Part shown: positions 10,251-21,400 of the stretch, one piece after another
Layout: each line of letters begins with the position of its first letter
How positions within the stretch are numbered: position 1 is the first letter of the stretch
DNA from: Takakia lepidozioides
Lineage: Eukaryota; Streptophyta; Takakiopsida; Takakiales; Takakiaceae
Direction: 5' to 3'
NCBI GenBank assembly: GCA_030704615.1
Contig: CM060731.1
Span: 54,792,221-54,856,220 of the forward strand
DNA: 64,000 nt
Notes under the pieces: model-generated
Databases searched by the model: none
Told to the model about the DNA's origin: nothing
Seen by the model: the letters and a program-made list of their open reading frames with translations, nothing else
Translations under genes and position numbers: made by a program

Positions 10251-12030
10251 TGCTAATGAGATAGACCCATCTGAGTACCTGAACGTGAGGAAACTTGAAC
10301 AATACGTGCAGATCTGTTGGGGGCCAGACCACAACCCCTTACAAAAATTCAGAGCTCAAGAGGCAACCATACCTTGATCATACTAGTTTTAAGAAATGTT
10401 TCAAGCCATAGCACACCACAATTGGAGCAATTGCCAAGGAGTTAGGCCCATCTGAGTATTTAAACGTCCGAAAACTTGAACAACAAGTGCAGATTTGTTG
10501 GGGACCAGACCACAACCCCTTAATAAGATCTAGAGCTTGGGAGGCAACCATACCTTGATCACACTAGTTGTTAGAAATGTTTCAAGCCATAGCACATCTC
10601 GCAAGGAGATAGGCCCATCTGAGTACCTGAACGTCCGAAAACTTGAACTACAAGTGCAGATATGTTGGGGGCCAGACCAAAACCCCTTAAGAAAATTGAG
10701 AGCTCAGTAGGAAATCATACCTTGATCACATTAGTTGTTAGAAATGTTTCAAGCCATAGTACACCACAACTGGAGCAATGGGCAAGGAGATAGACCCATC
10801 TGAGTACCTGAACATCCGGAAACTTGAACTACAAGTGCAGATCTGTTGGGGGCCAGACCAAAACCCCTCAAGAAAATTCAGATCTCAGGAGGCCACCATA
10901 CCTTGATCACACTAGTTGTTAGAAATGTTTCAAGCTGTAGCACACCACACTTGGAGCAATGGACAAGGAGATAGGCCCATCTGAGTACCTGAACGTCCGG
11001 AAACTTGAATAACAAGTTTAAATTTGTTGGGGGCCAGACCACAACCCCTTAATAAGATTTAGAACTCTAGAGGCCACCATACCTTGATCACACTAGTTGT
11101 TAGAAATGTTTCAAGCCATAGTACACCACAACTGGAGCAATGGGCAAGGAGATAGACCCATCTGAGTACCTGAACATCCGGAAACTTGAACTACAAGTGC
11201 AGATCTGTTGGGGGCCAGACCAAAACCCCTCAAGAAAATTCAGATCTCAGGAGGCCACCACACCTTGATCACACTAGTTGTTAGAAATGTTTCAAGCTGT
11301 AGCACACCACACTTGGAGCAATGGACAAGGAGATAGGCCCATCTGAGTACCTGAACGTCCGGAAACTTGAATAACAAGTTTAAATTTGTTGGGGGCCAGA
11401 CCACAACCCCTTAATAAGATTTAGAACTCTAGAGGCCACCATACCTTGATCACACTAGTTGTTAGAAATGTTTCAAGCCATAGCACACCACAATTGGAGC
11501 AATTGGCAAGAAGAGATGTCCATTTGAGTACCTGAACATTCGGAAACTTGAACAACAAGTGCAGATCTGTTGGGGGGCAGACCAAAACCCCTTAAGAAAA
11601 TTCAGAGCTCAAGAGGCTACCATACCTTGATCACTAGTTGTTAGAAATGTTTCAAGTCATAGCACACCACAATTGGAGCAATGGACAAGGAGATAGGCCC
11701 ATCTGAGTACTTGAATGTCCAAACTTGAAGAACAAGTGCAGATTTGTTGGGGGCCAGACCACAACCCCTTAATAAGATTTAGAGCTCTAGAGACCACCAT
11801 ACTAGAAATGTTTCAAGCCATAGCACACCACAATTGGAGCAATTGGCAAGAAGAAATGCCCATTTGAGTACGTGAACGTCCGGAAACTTGAACAACAAGT
11901 GCAGATCTGCTGGGGGCGAGACCACAACCCCTTAAGAAATTCCAAAGCTCTGAAGGCCACCATATATTGATCACACCAGTTGTTAGAAATGTGCCAAGCC
12001 ATAGCACACCACAAATGGATCGTTCAACAC
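10250..12030. repeat. ~180-bp satellite array (about 10 monomers)
   Basis: About ten monomers of 160-183 bp are tandemly arranged. Marker blocks repeat in each: TTGGGGGCCAGACC (near 10317, 10497, 10664, 10847, 11028, 11209, 11390, 11570, 11747 and 11910), TACCTTGATCACACTAG and TTAGAAATGTTTCAAGCC. Within the array the 362-bp dimer 10759-11120 is repeated almost exactly at 11121-11482, a higher-order duplication. The array interrupts the gypsy integrase on its left. No coding capacity is credible. Confidence 0.92.
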
Positions 12031-12870
12031 ACAACCCCGCAATTCTAAATCCATTTTGAATTATTTTGAACTTTTATTGGATAGTACACTTTTGGTTACC
12101 CCAGTGGTTTGGGGCTCAAATCCTGCTACGTCCTTTTTATATGTGGTACAGTATGTGAATTTTATTTTATTGTAATGAGTACAATGTTACCTTTTATGTG
12201 AAGTGGTAGTAGAAATCGATAAAGACAGGCCAAAATGAACTAATTAATATGACCAAATTTAAATTATGTAATGCATGTTTGGCCATATCCGGGTCTATGA
12301 AACATGTTTGACGTAGTTTTTGGGGGGATAGCTTCAGGGCTTACAATGCTACCCACCTACACCTCATTTTTGGGCTCTTGCAAAAAGTCTATAGATTTTT
12401 CCAAAGTATATCATCAAATTCTTTAATTCTCCAACCACCATGATCCCACCAGATGCCTGTCACATCCGGTTGTTCATGACCCAATTCCCCAGTATGGTCG
12501 CCAAATGTCGAGCGGCTTTTACTCACCCATCCCTTCGCTATCCAAGGTGGGAACTCCAAGATAGAAGAGATTAAATTTAAAAAAAAAAAAAAACACCTAG
12601 GAGCTACAGCTCACAAACTCACAAATCAGGCTTATTTACTAGATGTGACATATAAAAATTTGAATGAAATGTAAACAACTATTGTCAAGCCTTGTAGTGA
12701 GTTTAATTATTTGAAAATTTTATATTTTTGGAACTGGCTTAATTTATTTTCATTCTAAAATTCATCGTTGAAGTTTGGACATTGGAGAAAATGCAAATTT
12801 TGATGGTCTATGGGCACCCTCTACCTTATCAAATCAGCCCATACCTAGATCATTAGATGGTGCCACGGCT
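12031..12870. other. AT-rich intergenic sequence with two SINE-like scraps
   Basis: No gene is seen. Around 12090-12140 a GGGGCTCAAATCCTGCTAC block resembles the B-box region of the SINE copy at 45710. Around 12573-12632 a poly-A run followed by CACCTAGGAGC is the reverse complement of the SINE 3' tail. Both are short and may be old fragments. Confidence 0.35.
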
Positions 12871-13656
12871 CTAAGTGGAGAAGAGCTAGCTATGTTGGCT
12901 ACCATATTTCAAGCTAGTTTCGTATGACTAAACATTGTTCCAGTTGAGGAAAGTGCTTCAGAGAATGAATACTGTGATTCAGATTCAGAATAAAGTTGAT
13001 TGTTTCGAACCATCTGTTCAATAGCATCATCTTACAATTGTATGTTTTTTAAAGTCTGCCACACGTGCACAAACCACTTAAACATTTTCATATATCACCA
13101 CAAGAGTGGTACCAGTCACTAAGGTGTCTTTAACCACTCACAATCTACCACCGTCCAAGTGATATCAATCACTGCGGTGTCTTTAACCACTCACTATCTA
13201 TCACTATCCAAGTGGTACTAATCACTGAGATGTCTTTAACCACATAACATTCTAGAACTAACATGAAAGACTGAAGACCTGGCTATGTTGGCTACCTGCA
13301 TTCAAACGACATTTGTACAACCAACCGCTATTCCAGCTGAGGAAAGTGATTCAGAGGGTGACGAATATGTTTCGGATTCAGAATAAAGTTTATTGTTGGA
13401 ACCATTTGTTCAATAGCATCATCCTACAATGATCTAGACACTTTCTGTTTTTCAAAGTCTGTCACATGTGCACAAACCACTTACAGTTTTTCATGTATCA
13501 CCACAAAAGTGGTACCAATCATTGTTGTGTAGGCAACCACTCATGAGCGACCACTAGAATAGTGGTTCCAATTACTATAGTGTCTATTTATTATTTATTA
13601 TTTGGTAATATATTTTAGTTAATAAATATAATATTCCACGTGGACGGGTGTAGTGG
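12870..13656 (+). repeat. ~393-bp direct duplication with acidic C-terminal coding remnant
   Basis: Two direct copies are offset by about 393 bp (TATGTTGGCT at 12891 and 13284). Each contains a short frame reading LAMLAT at its start and an acidic end (...DSDSE or ...VSDSE followed by a stop), then an untranslated part with CAATAGCATCATC and an ACCACT-rich tail. I do not recognise the protein; it looks like the last coding exon of a transposon gene present twice. Confidence 0.6.
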
Positions 13657-14030
13657 TATATATTGTGAGTGGTTATAGACACCTCATTGATGGGAAGTGG
13701 TTGAAACCACTTGCTACTCTACGTGTAATAATTCAAATTTTATTTATGATTTATGATTTGGAAATCGATTTTAATTAATTAATATAATATTCCACGTGGA
13801 CGGGGATTGTGTACGTTGATCTTGAGTGGTTAAAGACACCTCATTGATTTGTACCACTTTGACAGTGGTAGAGAGTGGGTGGAGTGGTTGAAACCACTTC
13901 CAACTATTGTCTATGATGTCACCATGGCATTTCATTGGGATTAATCACTAGCAAGTGGTTACTAGTGGTTTATAGAGTGGAAAAGACAGTAGTGGTTAAA
14001 GGGCTAGTGGTTATTCCGCGTTTTCCTTTT
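13040..14030. repeat. AGTGGT-rich foldback-like repeat
   Basis: The left half (13060-13600) is full of ACCACT in contexts such as GTCTTTAACCACTCA. The right half (13600-14020) carries the opposite orientation, such as GAGTGGTTAAAGACACC. The halves can therefore pair into a large imperfect hairpin around an AT-rich centre near 13600. TAATATTCCACGTGGACGGG occurs twice, near 13627 and 13782. The right end GTGGTTATTCCGC is shared with a shorter relative at 27180-27207. Confidence 0.7.
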
Positions 14031-14456
14031 AATGCCAGGCTCTGCCCGGACATCCTCTTAGTTCAGGGACTTCCCACCACACCCTCTACTCATACCCCAT
14101 CACTAATCATACACTTCATCGAATTTACGTACCGCCACGACTGCTTCCCGCACACCTCCATCCTCGAAAAGAGCCAGAAATACGCTCCGCTTATCCTTGC
14201 TATTCGCCGACGAGGGTGGGCCATGGGCCCACTTTTCGTCATCTCCGCAGGCACCAGAGGAGGCATATACAACGACAGTATCTCAACACTTCAAGATAAT
14301 TTCAAAATCCCCACCACCTCCATCCATACCTGCTTTAAAGACATCCACCTTACGACACTTCGCTCTCTCATAGCCATCATAACCAATAAGCGGAAACTCG
14401 AATCCACCCCATCTCTTGTACCCCAGGGAACCCCTGGGTATCCTCGGGTACCCTAG
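14030..14456 (+). pseudogene. Possible nuclease-like fragment of a retroelement (uncertain)
   Basis: An open frame entering from the foldback repeat reads about 140 residues with CPDILLVQGLP, IIHFIEFTYRHD and a GGIYNDSISTL ending. The order (P-D, then E in a hydrophobic strand, then a basic helix, then a glycine-rich turn) recalls PD-(D/E)xK-like domains found after RT in some algal and plant retroelements. The usual E-x-K lysine is not obvious, so the assignment is weak. It ends in a stretch of nested GGTACC motifs (14440-14475). Confidence 0.3.
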
Positions 14457-14585
14457 GTACCTAGAGGTACCTCATATCCCCGGTTACTTGGTGTCCCCTG
14501 GACACATGTCATATTTATATAGGGCCCACCCTCGAAAGGGGGCAGTAGAAGTGGCTCTTAATTACGCCGGCCTCGGCCGGAGTCT

Positions 14586-14587
<2 letters not shown>

Positions 14588-14614
<27 letters not shown>
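14588..14614. repeat. (CT)n microsatellite
   Basis: An uninterrupted run of TC/CT dinucleotides, about 13 units. Confidence 0.95.
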
Positions 14615-14616
<2 letters not shown>

Positions 14617-15310
14617 CCCATATGCATGGGGCTTGGAAATTTATGACTACATGGAACCATGGCTGTGTATTATTAGTGCCAGGTGGTTTCATGTCCCTAT
14701 CGTCCCTAAGTGAATCACCCCCACGTTTAACGAGGCACTAGTGGTCTAAAACAAATATTCCTTAAGGGACAGGTAAGAGCCATGTCTCCCAATGGCCCTA
14801 CTGTGGCCGAAATCTAGTACCCACGGTACTCTTTGGCGATGTCCAAGATGCGTCTGCGCATTAACCTGCAGACCACAATGGCATGTTCTATCCGTACTTC
14901 GCCGGATCGGGTGCCTGAAATGACACCCCCACCAAATCGCCTCTCGCAACGGGGCACAAAAAAAAATGTCCATTCACAAGAGGCGTAGTTTTTTCCTCGT
15001 AGCCTTGCATAACACCATTGCATTTCATCCAGGAGTAAAACTTTTTCATCCAAAAATAGGTAATTTTTTATAATTTCATCCCAAAACTGAATTAATTGTC
15101 ATATGGTATGTCACATGCCCACATGGCTTAAGGGGGCAGATGGGATGGTCTCCATGGAACTACCCCCTAGCGTTTTCAAGGGGATTCCTTCTTGGGGGCG
15201 GTTGCTTGAGGGCATTTGGGAGTGCCCATGGAACCTGACACTTTATGCCAAAATATGCTATATACCCCCTGTGAATGTGTCATTCACCCAAGGGTACTAA
15301 CTACATAGCG
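14615..15310. other. Gene-free stretch
   Basis: No gene, RNA or ordered repeat can be supported. Minus-strand frames of 75-79 codons near 14750-15050 overlap one another and show no known motif. Confidence 0.4.
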
Positions 15311-15488
15311 TCCATAGTTTTTAATTTTTTTTATATTTACCCTACCCTGAAGGTATATCTCAGTGTTGTGCGGGTATATTGATTTCAATATACCCTTAGG
15401 GTATATGTAAATTCTTTTTGTCAAATCATTTACCCTCTGGGTATGGATAAATTGAAATTTCAAAAAATTATTTACCCTCCGGGTATGG
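15311..15488. repeat. GGGTATA / TATACCC motif repeat, left part
   Basis: GGGTATAT, GGGTATGG and their complements recur at irregular spacing. The same motif resumes at 16790-16860, on the other side of a LINE, and again at 17490-17770, so the LINE split one repeat. Confidence 0.7.
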
Positions 15489-16789
15489 GTTTTTTTTTTT
15501 TTTAAATATTGCATTTATTCCAGAATTGAGGGGAAAAAAATAAAACCCATTTTGCACCATGAGGGCTATACACTGTAGTCAGTGAAGGGAGATCCATTGC
15601 CTGCTGCTAAAGTGCAGCAGTGTGCTGAAAGAGAGCGAACCCCTCACAGCAACCTAGCCCTGACCGAGAGACTTCCATAAAGTTAAGCTTGCAGCTGAGA
15701 TTATCGAAGAGCTAATCTACAACTACACTTAACGAAAATTTAGCCTGGAAGTAGTGGCGGGGTGCTTGACGTGTTTCCAGTTCACGTCTCTATCAAATTC
15801 CGGCGAGGCCGTGGAGTGGAGCTCTGAGGTCTCTCCAGCGCTGAAGGGGGAGAACGTTCCAAATACAGTGTTCCTGCTCGTCGCTTTGACAAATGACGCC
15901 ATGGCACGCCCACGTCTTCCTGAATGATGCATGGATTGCTGGCGCCTGCCTTGGAGTCTTGTGACAGTCTGCAACACATTTTGCCCAAGCTTTTTTCGAC
16001 TCTGTTAAAAGATCTTTGTACACCAGAGCCAACAAAGCTGAGGTACTGATTGTCTCCTTGCTAAAGGTCTTTTTACATCTAGCACGCCATAGGTGCCATA
16101 ACGTAAAAGCGCGAAGAGTCTCGAAGACCGGACATGGAAAGAATCGGCCCTTGGTTGTTAAGTAGCAGATCCAGAGGGCCAATGTTTGAGAGACTCCAAT
16201 GTCTGTAGAATACCTTGATGAAGGGCCTAATTTTGGCTGGAGCTATACAGGTCAGAAGGCAGTGTTCATGAGTTTCAATGATACTCGAGGAGCAGCATCA
16301 ACATAAAAGAGCTTCATGGAATTGCAGCCATTCTCCCACTTTTAGGGCTCTGTTCGCTACTTGCCATAAAAATGCTGAGATCTTGGCCGGCCTAATTTTT
16401 AGCCAGATAGAAGACCAGATTGCTGACCAGTTCTCATTCGAGAAACCAAAGTGACTCCATTTGCTATTCCACTTAGTGGAGAGGGCTGGCTGTGTGTTAA
16501 GAGCCCTATAAGCCATCTTGGGGGTGTAGGTAAGAAGGGGTGATGCAGTGCGGCCAAAGGTCCATTCCCATTCCTTGGGGTCTAGCTGGAGGTCCGCTAG
16601 AGGTCTTCCTAGGATCCAAACAAATGTGGAGGTATTGACCCAGTACATGACAGATATGGTAAGAGGTGGTTGGGGATCAAACTCTTTGAACTTAGATGAC
16701 CAATTGCAAATTCTCACTGGGGTATGAATGAAACGTGGGAAGAGGGGTTGGGATTGTGAAACCAAAACTTTTCAGATTTCTATATAACC
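15489..16789 (-). mobile_element. 5'-truncated LINE with zf-RVT domain and target-site duplication
   Basis: The element lies on the minus strand. A poly-T at 15490-15503 is its poly-A tail. The frame 16765-16298 ends in the zinc-binding region that follows RT in plant L1-type LINEs, with YRALNTQ, IWLKIRPAKISAFLWQVAN and then a Cys pair and EHCLLTC past a stop. The frame 16182-15793 continues with FTLWHLWRARCKKTF. Identical CCGGGTATGG blocks flank it at 15479-15488 and 16790-16799 and fit a 10-bp target-site duplication. Because GGGTATGG is common in the surrounding repeat, part of the match could be chance. RT itself is missing, and stops are present. Confidence 0.8.
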
Positions 16790-17083
16790 CCGGGTATGGA
16801 TATATATGCCAAAATATACCCTGAGGATATGAATAGTTTCCGGGTATGGATAGTTATTTCTATTAATATATAATTTAATGGTTTTAAAGAATATATGATG
16901 TTTTTGTGTTTTTTTTGGTTTTTTTTTTTCAAAAAGGAAACCTGGGAGCGACTCACAAGATGTTCTTCAATATGTACAAAAAAAAAAACTTTGGTAAAAG
17001 AGAAAATTGATAAGATATTGCATAATATTTGGTGTTAATTTCCAATGCAAGATGGAGGAGGTTTGAGATTTTTTTTTTAAAAC
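16790..17083. repeat. GGGTATA motif repeat (middle) and T-rich sequence
   Basis: CGGGTATGG and ATATACCC motifs continue the repeat interrupted by the LINE. They are followed by T- and A-rich sequence up to the SINE. No gene. Confidence 0.6.
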
Positions 17084-17312
17084 ACATCAGCTGGTAGCTC
17101 AGCTGGTAAATGCACAGTGAGTGTCACAGTGTGTGGGATTGTTCGTGTGACGGTATGGCGTTGATCGTCTATGGCCCATAAATGAAAGGGGGTTAATCTT
17201 TCCCCTCCTCAAGGGCCTGAATTGTGGGGTGTCGCTCCCAGATTTCCTTAAATAAATAAATAAATAAAAACCCCTCAAGGACCTAAATTGTGGGCTGTCA
17301 GGTTTCCTTATA
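17084..17312 (+). mobile_element. tRNA-derived SINE, copy 1 (B box deleted)
   Basis: A pol III A box, TAGCTCAGCTGG, lies at 17095-17106. The body (GCCCATAAATGAAAGGGG, then TCCTCAAGGGCCTGAATTG and GTCGCTCCCAG) matches the copies at 26320 and 45710. About 50 bp containing the B box are missing relative to the 26-kb copy. The tail is (AAAT)n, followed by a second partial tail (CCTCAAGGACCTAAATTG). Confidence 0.8.
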
Positions 17313-17336
17313 TATATATATATATATATATATATG
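17313..17336. repeat. (TA)n microsatellite
   Basis: About eleven TA repeats directly after the second SINE tail. Confidence 0.95.
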
Positions 17337-17479
17337 CGAGATCTGAAGAGGTATTGTTTGGGTTATATGACATTTAAGGAATGATATTTATGTAACATTT
17401 GTTTTAGTTGTGATTGGAGCTTTCTTATAGCTCAAGGCTCCCTAACAACACAACAAAAAGAGAAAAGACCTAGCACATA

Positions 17480-17775
17480 AAGGCCCTTATATACCCTGAT
17501 TAGATATACCCTTCATTTTAACATATACCCTTCAGGAAAGTAGGGTATATTGAGCGTCTTGATGCAGGGTAAATATAAGGATAAGGGTATATCATAAAAA
17601 TATACCCTGATATAAGGGTATACATCCTGGTACCTAAACTTGCCACACCAGGGTGTATATATATCAATATACCCCATATACCCGACGGGTATATCAGGGT
17701 AATTCATATACCCGCCCAACATGGTATATCTATGTCAAAACTAGCAAATTACCCTGATCCATAGAGTATGTGTTT
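17480..17775. repeat. GGGTATA / TATACCC motif repeat, right part
   Basis: More than fifteen copies of TATACCC or GGGTATA on alternating strands, many able to pair into short hairpins. It belongs with 15311-15488 and 16790-16860. No coding content. Confidence 0.7.
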
Positions 17776-18002
17776 TTACCATAATCATATTACCGGACCC
17801 AGAGGGTGTGTCTAAAACTATATACGGCACAACACAACACAACTCGGGTTTGTTGATCGTGGTAAATTAACGTGACCGTAAATTACTCCAATTTCCGTGT
17901 TCAGTGACGTGGAGGACCTCGTGCGAGAGGGAGGAGGCGGGGCACAAGTGGCGCTTGCGAGGCCCAAAGGGCAAAGCCACGCAGACGGCCGAGCGCACAT
18001 AC

Positions 18003-18034
18003 TTAGCAGTCTAGTCTAGTCTAGTCTAGTGTAG
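18003..18034. repeat. (TCTAG)n short tandem repeat
   Basis: About five copies of the pentamer TCTAG, roughly 400 bp before the methyltransferase start codon and probably within its promoter or 5' leader. Confidence 0.9.
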
Positions 18035-18053
18035 CGGGTCCAAAGGATCGCCA

Positions 18054-18424
18054 GTGAGACCGCTGCTCATGCCCTTCTATTTCCTTTGTCAATTGCTTCT
18101 CCCCAGATTTTTGCAGGGGACTGGAAGTGGCGCGGTGAGAGCGGGACAGCCTGCACTGGGTTGGAAGGTCAGAGGAAGAAGGCCACGGCGGGGATTTTCC
18201 CGAAACAATCATGGAATCTCCTTAGGCCAGCCATTTGCGTTAAAGGAGCTCCGCAAAACAGCGTTGAACTATCTCTTTCTCCCGCACTTGAGGTGTCTGA
18301 AGGGAATCTATGTGTGTGCCGAGGGCAGAACTGGAAGCGCGGCTCGGGGTATGCTTTTGGAATAGACGTGTCCAAGCCAAACTTGAAGAGTGGGGTTTTT
18401 AGAAGTTTAGAAGATTTTGAACAC
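18054..18424 (+). promoter_or_regulatory. Probable 5' leader of the SUMT gene
   Basis: This region upstream of ATG 18425 stays open in the same frame for about 110 codons but contains no in-frame ATG, so it is more likely 5' untranslated sequence. ATGs in other frames (for example 18054) would open short upstream frames. No convincing TATA box was identified. Confidence 0.4.
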
Positions 18425-21400
18425 ATGGCTCTCAGCTTCTGTAATCCTGCTTTTCAGAGTGTTGGAAAAGTCTCTTCTTCTCTGTATCAAAGCGGGGTCG
18501 TTTGTTCTGATGAATCTCTGTCCCTAAAGCGCCAGTTCAGCCGTCCGGGCTACAAGCACACCGCCCTGTTTTCCGACGGCAGAGCACAGCAATCACCTTT
18601 TACTGAGAAGAATTCAGTTACGAGAAATCGAGGAGGCGGCACCCTCGAAGCGAAAATCGAAGTGGGAAGAGGTGCAGTATCTTTCAATGATGATGATGGT
18701 TGTAGAGATCGTGCCAGGTCCGTGGAAAGGACAGAGAGTCATATGATCGCTTCTCTCTCTGGAGGAGTGGGCAGAACCGTGAATAGTGACCCAAGAGCTT
18801 CTTCAGTGGACGAATTTTCAGGTAAGAATTTGCATTCGCTGTCGTGACATCTGAATTGGTTGGCAGTCACCTAGTACAACTAATCATCGATATCTAAGAA
18901 TTTGTTCTCCATGGGGATCATTGAGATGAGGTGGGAACACTCTCTCTCGCTCCTCCCCCCTTCGAAACCGGATGTAGGATCTATGCCCATGAGGCAAAGT
19001 CTACCGAGTACTCGTCATATGTTCTCCATGCCTGTTAGGTCTCTGCTGTGTTTTTGCAACAGCCGCCCTCCCTCTCAGCTTAAATTCTCTGGCTCCACAG
19101 AATACACTGACCTCTAGACACCTTGATGTGATGAAAGGACTCAAACATGCCTGTTGGAGTTCAATAGCTTTCGATAAATCCAAATTCCTTGAAGATAGAT
19201 TTTCTGCTGCAAGGGTTTCGTGGGTTCCTGTTTGTAAAGAACGACGAGTGGGACACTACACCGTAGTCAAACAGCAAATGTGTGTTCTTTGGCATGGCAG
19301 GCCCTTCATATGAGGACGATAACATAGATGCCCGATTACCAGAGCTACGGGAAGTCCTTTCTTTACTAAGGCACAAATGGGCACAAGTGGAAGCTGCAGG
19401 AGGAGAGAGACAGAGGGGACCTGGAAACGTGTTTTTGGTGGGGACAGGTCCGGGTGATCCAGAGCTTTTGACAGTGAAGGCATTGCAGTTGATGCAGTGC
19501 GCTGACCTAGTGTTGTATGACCGCTTAGTGTCCACTGATATTCTGGACTTGGTGCATGCTGGCGCTCGGTTGCTTTATGTGGGTAAAACCTCAGGTTACC
19601 ACAGCCGAACCCAGGTAGTGTTTTCTAATCACAGTACTTCTTCTGGTCAAGCTTTCCCCCCCTCTCTGTTTCCTGACCTTTGTCGTTTTCATCTCTTAGG
19701 CAGGGCTTCACAAGTTGTGTCCTTTGGGGCAGCAAGCTATGTTCCTGAACTCTTTTAGGCAATGGAGGGTTTAGGGTTTAATCGTAGTGATAAGTTGAGT
19801 GACAATATCCATATGGATATAGTTCTTCTGCACCCACACAACATCCCATCTATTATGAACGAGCTTTACCTTGCTCGGCCTCAAACGGGAAAGCAGATTT
19901 CCAAAACTGCAGAAAGAATAGAAACTGGCATATACAGAGATGCCAACTGTCTTTGAGAAAAGAAAACCTTGAAGCAAGGGGCATCTAGACAGCAAGGGAG
20001 ATAGATATGAGAAAGAGAGCCCCGTCGTCCTGTCTTTGAAAGAGGGAAGTGGTGGACAGCCGGGTTTTATCCTGCAGTGTCCATGGGTCAGGGCTACGGT
20101 GTCTTTGTTAGCACAAGCTGGCCAATAAGTTTGTTCTTTTCTAGTTTGAGATTGTAATCATTGGCATGGTTGCTTTACCCCAAGGACGCCTGCAAGTCGC
20201 ATATATAATTCTCACAGCATATAATTCTACGGTTTGCTGAAACCCGATGGATTTTTCTGTGAAGTCCCTATGGTCAGGTTGAGATGAGACTATTTCTATG
20301 GGTGTAACCAAAAAGAAGGTATTTTCGGTGACAGGAAGATATTCATGAGCTGTTGCTGAGCTTTGCAGAGGCAGGAGCAACTGTGCTGAGATTGAAGGGA
20401 GGGGATCCCCTGGTGAGTACTTGGATTCCCTTACCTGCTGTCAGCTTCAAGTTTTTCCTGGAACCACTGAAATGGGAGCTTTGAAATGTGCAGTTAGATT
20501 GCAATTTAGGCAACTTAATTGTTCATTATAAGCACACTAGTTGGTAAAATGACAGTTGTGACTCTGATGAAGTTAAAACTGGTAAGCAGTGACCTGCAGA
20601 ATTCATAGAATGAACTCGTTTTTGCCATCACTTGTGGCCATCAGTTATTGTAGAAGTGAATGGCTCTTGGATGCTCAATGAAAAGGGAGGCAGAACAACA
20701 GATTTTCTCCTGACCGTTACCTTGAGGGCGGGTAGTTTTCTGCAGGACACAAATAGAAGCAATTGATCAATCTTAAGTAACCAATCATGGTGTAGACAGC
20801 AGTATTTGATCAATAGTGGTACCAGTGAAGAAAGGCAACTTTGAAGGAATAGTGCCCTGCAAGACAGTGACCTTAATCTGGTTGTGTCCACTTTCACTTG
20901 CCTTGGTAAATGCAATCAAGCTGGATTTACCTTTGAACATGAGCACAGCTGGTGGCAATTCCATGTGAAGAGTGTTGATTCCAAGGCTGCTATTGTGTGG
21001 GAAACAGATATTGATTCTAGCCCTATGTGGCTCTCCTCACCTCACAAGATGTAATGAGCTGCACTTGATTGTGCTGCTAGAAATAAGAGAGAGGGAGAAA
21101 GAAGTTGTAGTATGTGGGATGCATTGCAGGTGTTTGGACGCGGTGGTGAGGAAATGGACTTTCTTCAAGAGAAGGGGATTAGAGTGCAGGTGGTCCCTGG
21201 TATGATCCTTTAAATCAGGTGTTATATGTGTAATCTTTGTAATCATTTGTTTTACGAGATTTCGTTTGTCAAAAGTGACGGCATCTTGTATGTGCTTGTC
21301 TTGCTGTTTAGATTTGTGCTTTTAAATCCCCTTCCCTGGAATTCCTGTTGTGGTCCCCATTCTGCTCTCCAGGGAAGAACGGCATTGAGCTGTAGTGGGA

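Larger units (their letters stand above)
7566..10252 (+). mobile_element. Ty3/gypsy pol fragment (methyltransferase-gypsy family, copy 1)
   Basis: This copy begins abruptly at the end of the right MULE array and ends abruptly where satellite repeats start (the shared GGAGATTG at about 10245-10252). It is closely similar to copy 2 at 57385-58830 in the linker (ACCGAGACGGTAC motif), integrase zinc finger and integrase core. It keeps the RT and RNase H that copy 2 has lost, and lacks the methyltransferase, PHD tail and LTRs that copy 2 keeps. Several stops and frameshifts make it inactive. Confidence 0.85.

Noticed and set aside
11802-12034. Minus-strand frames of 70-73 codons
   Set aside because: They lie wholly in the 180-bp satellite and are not conserved between monomers.
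18086-18424. SUMT start at 18086
   Set aside because: That codon is TTG; no ATG occurs in frame before 18425.
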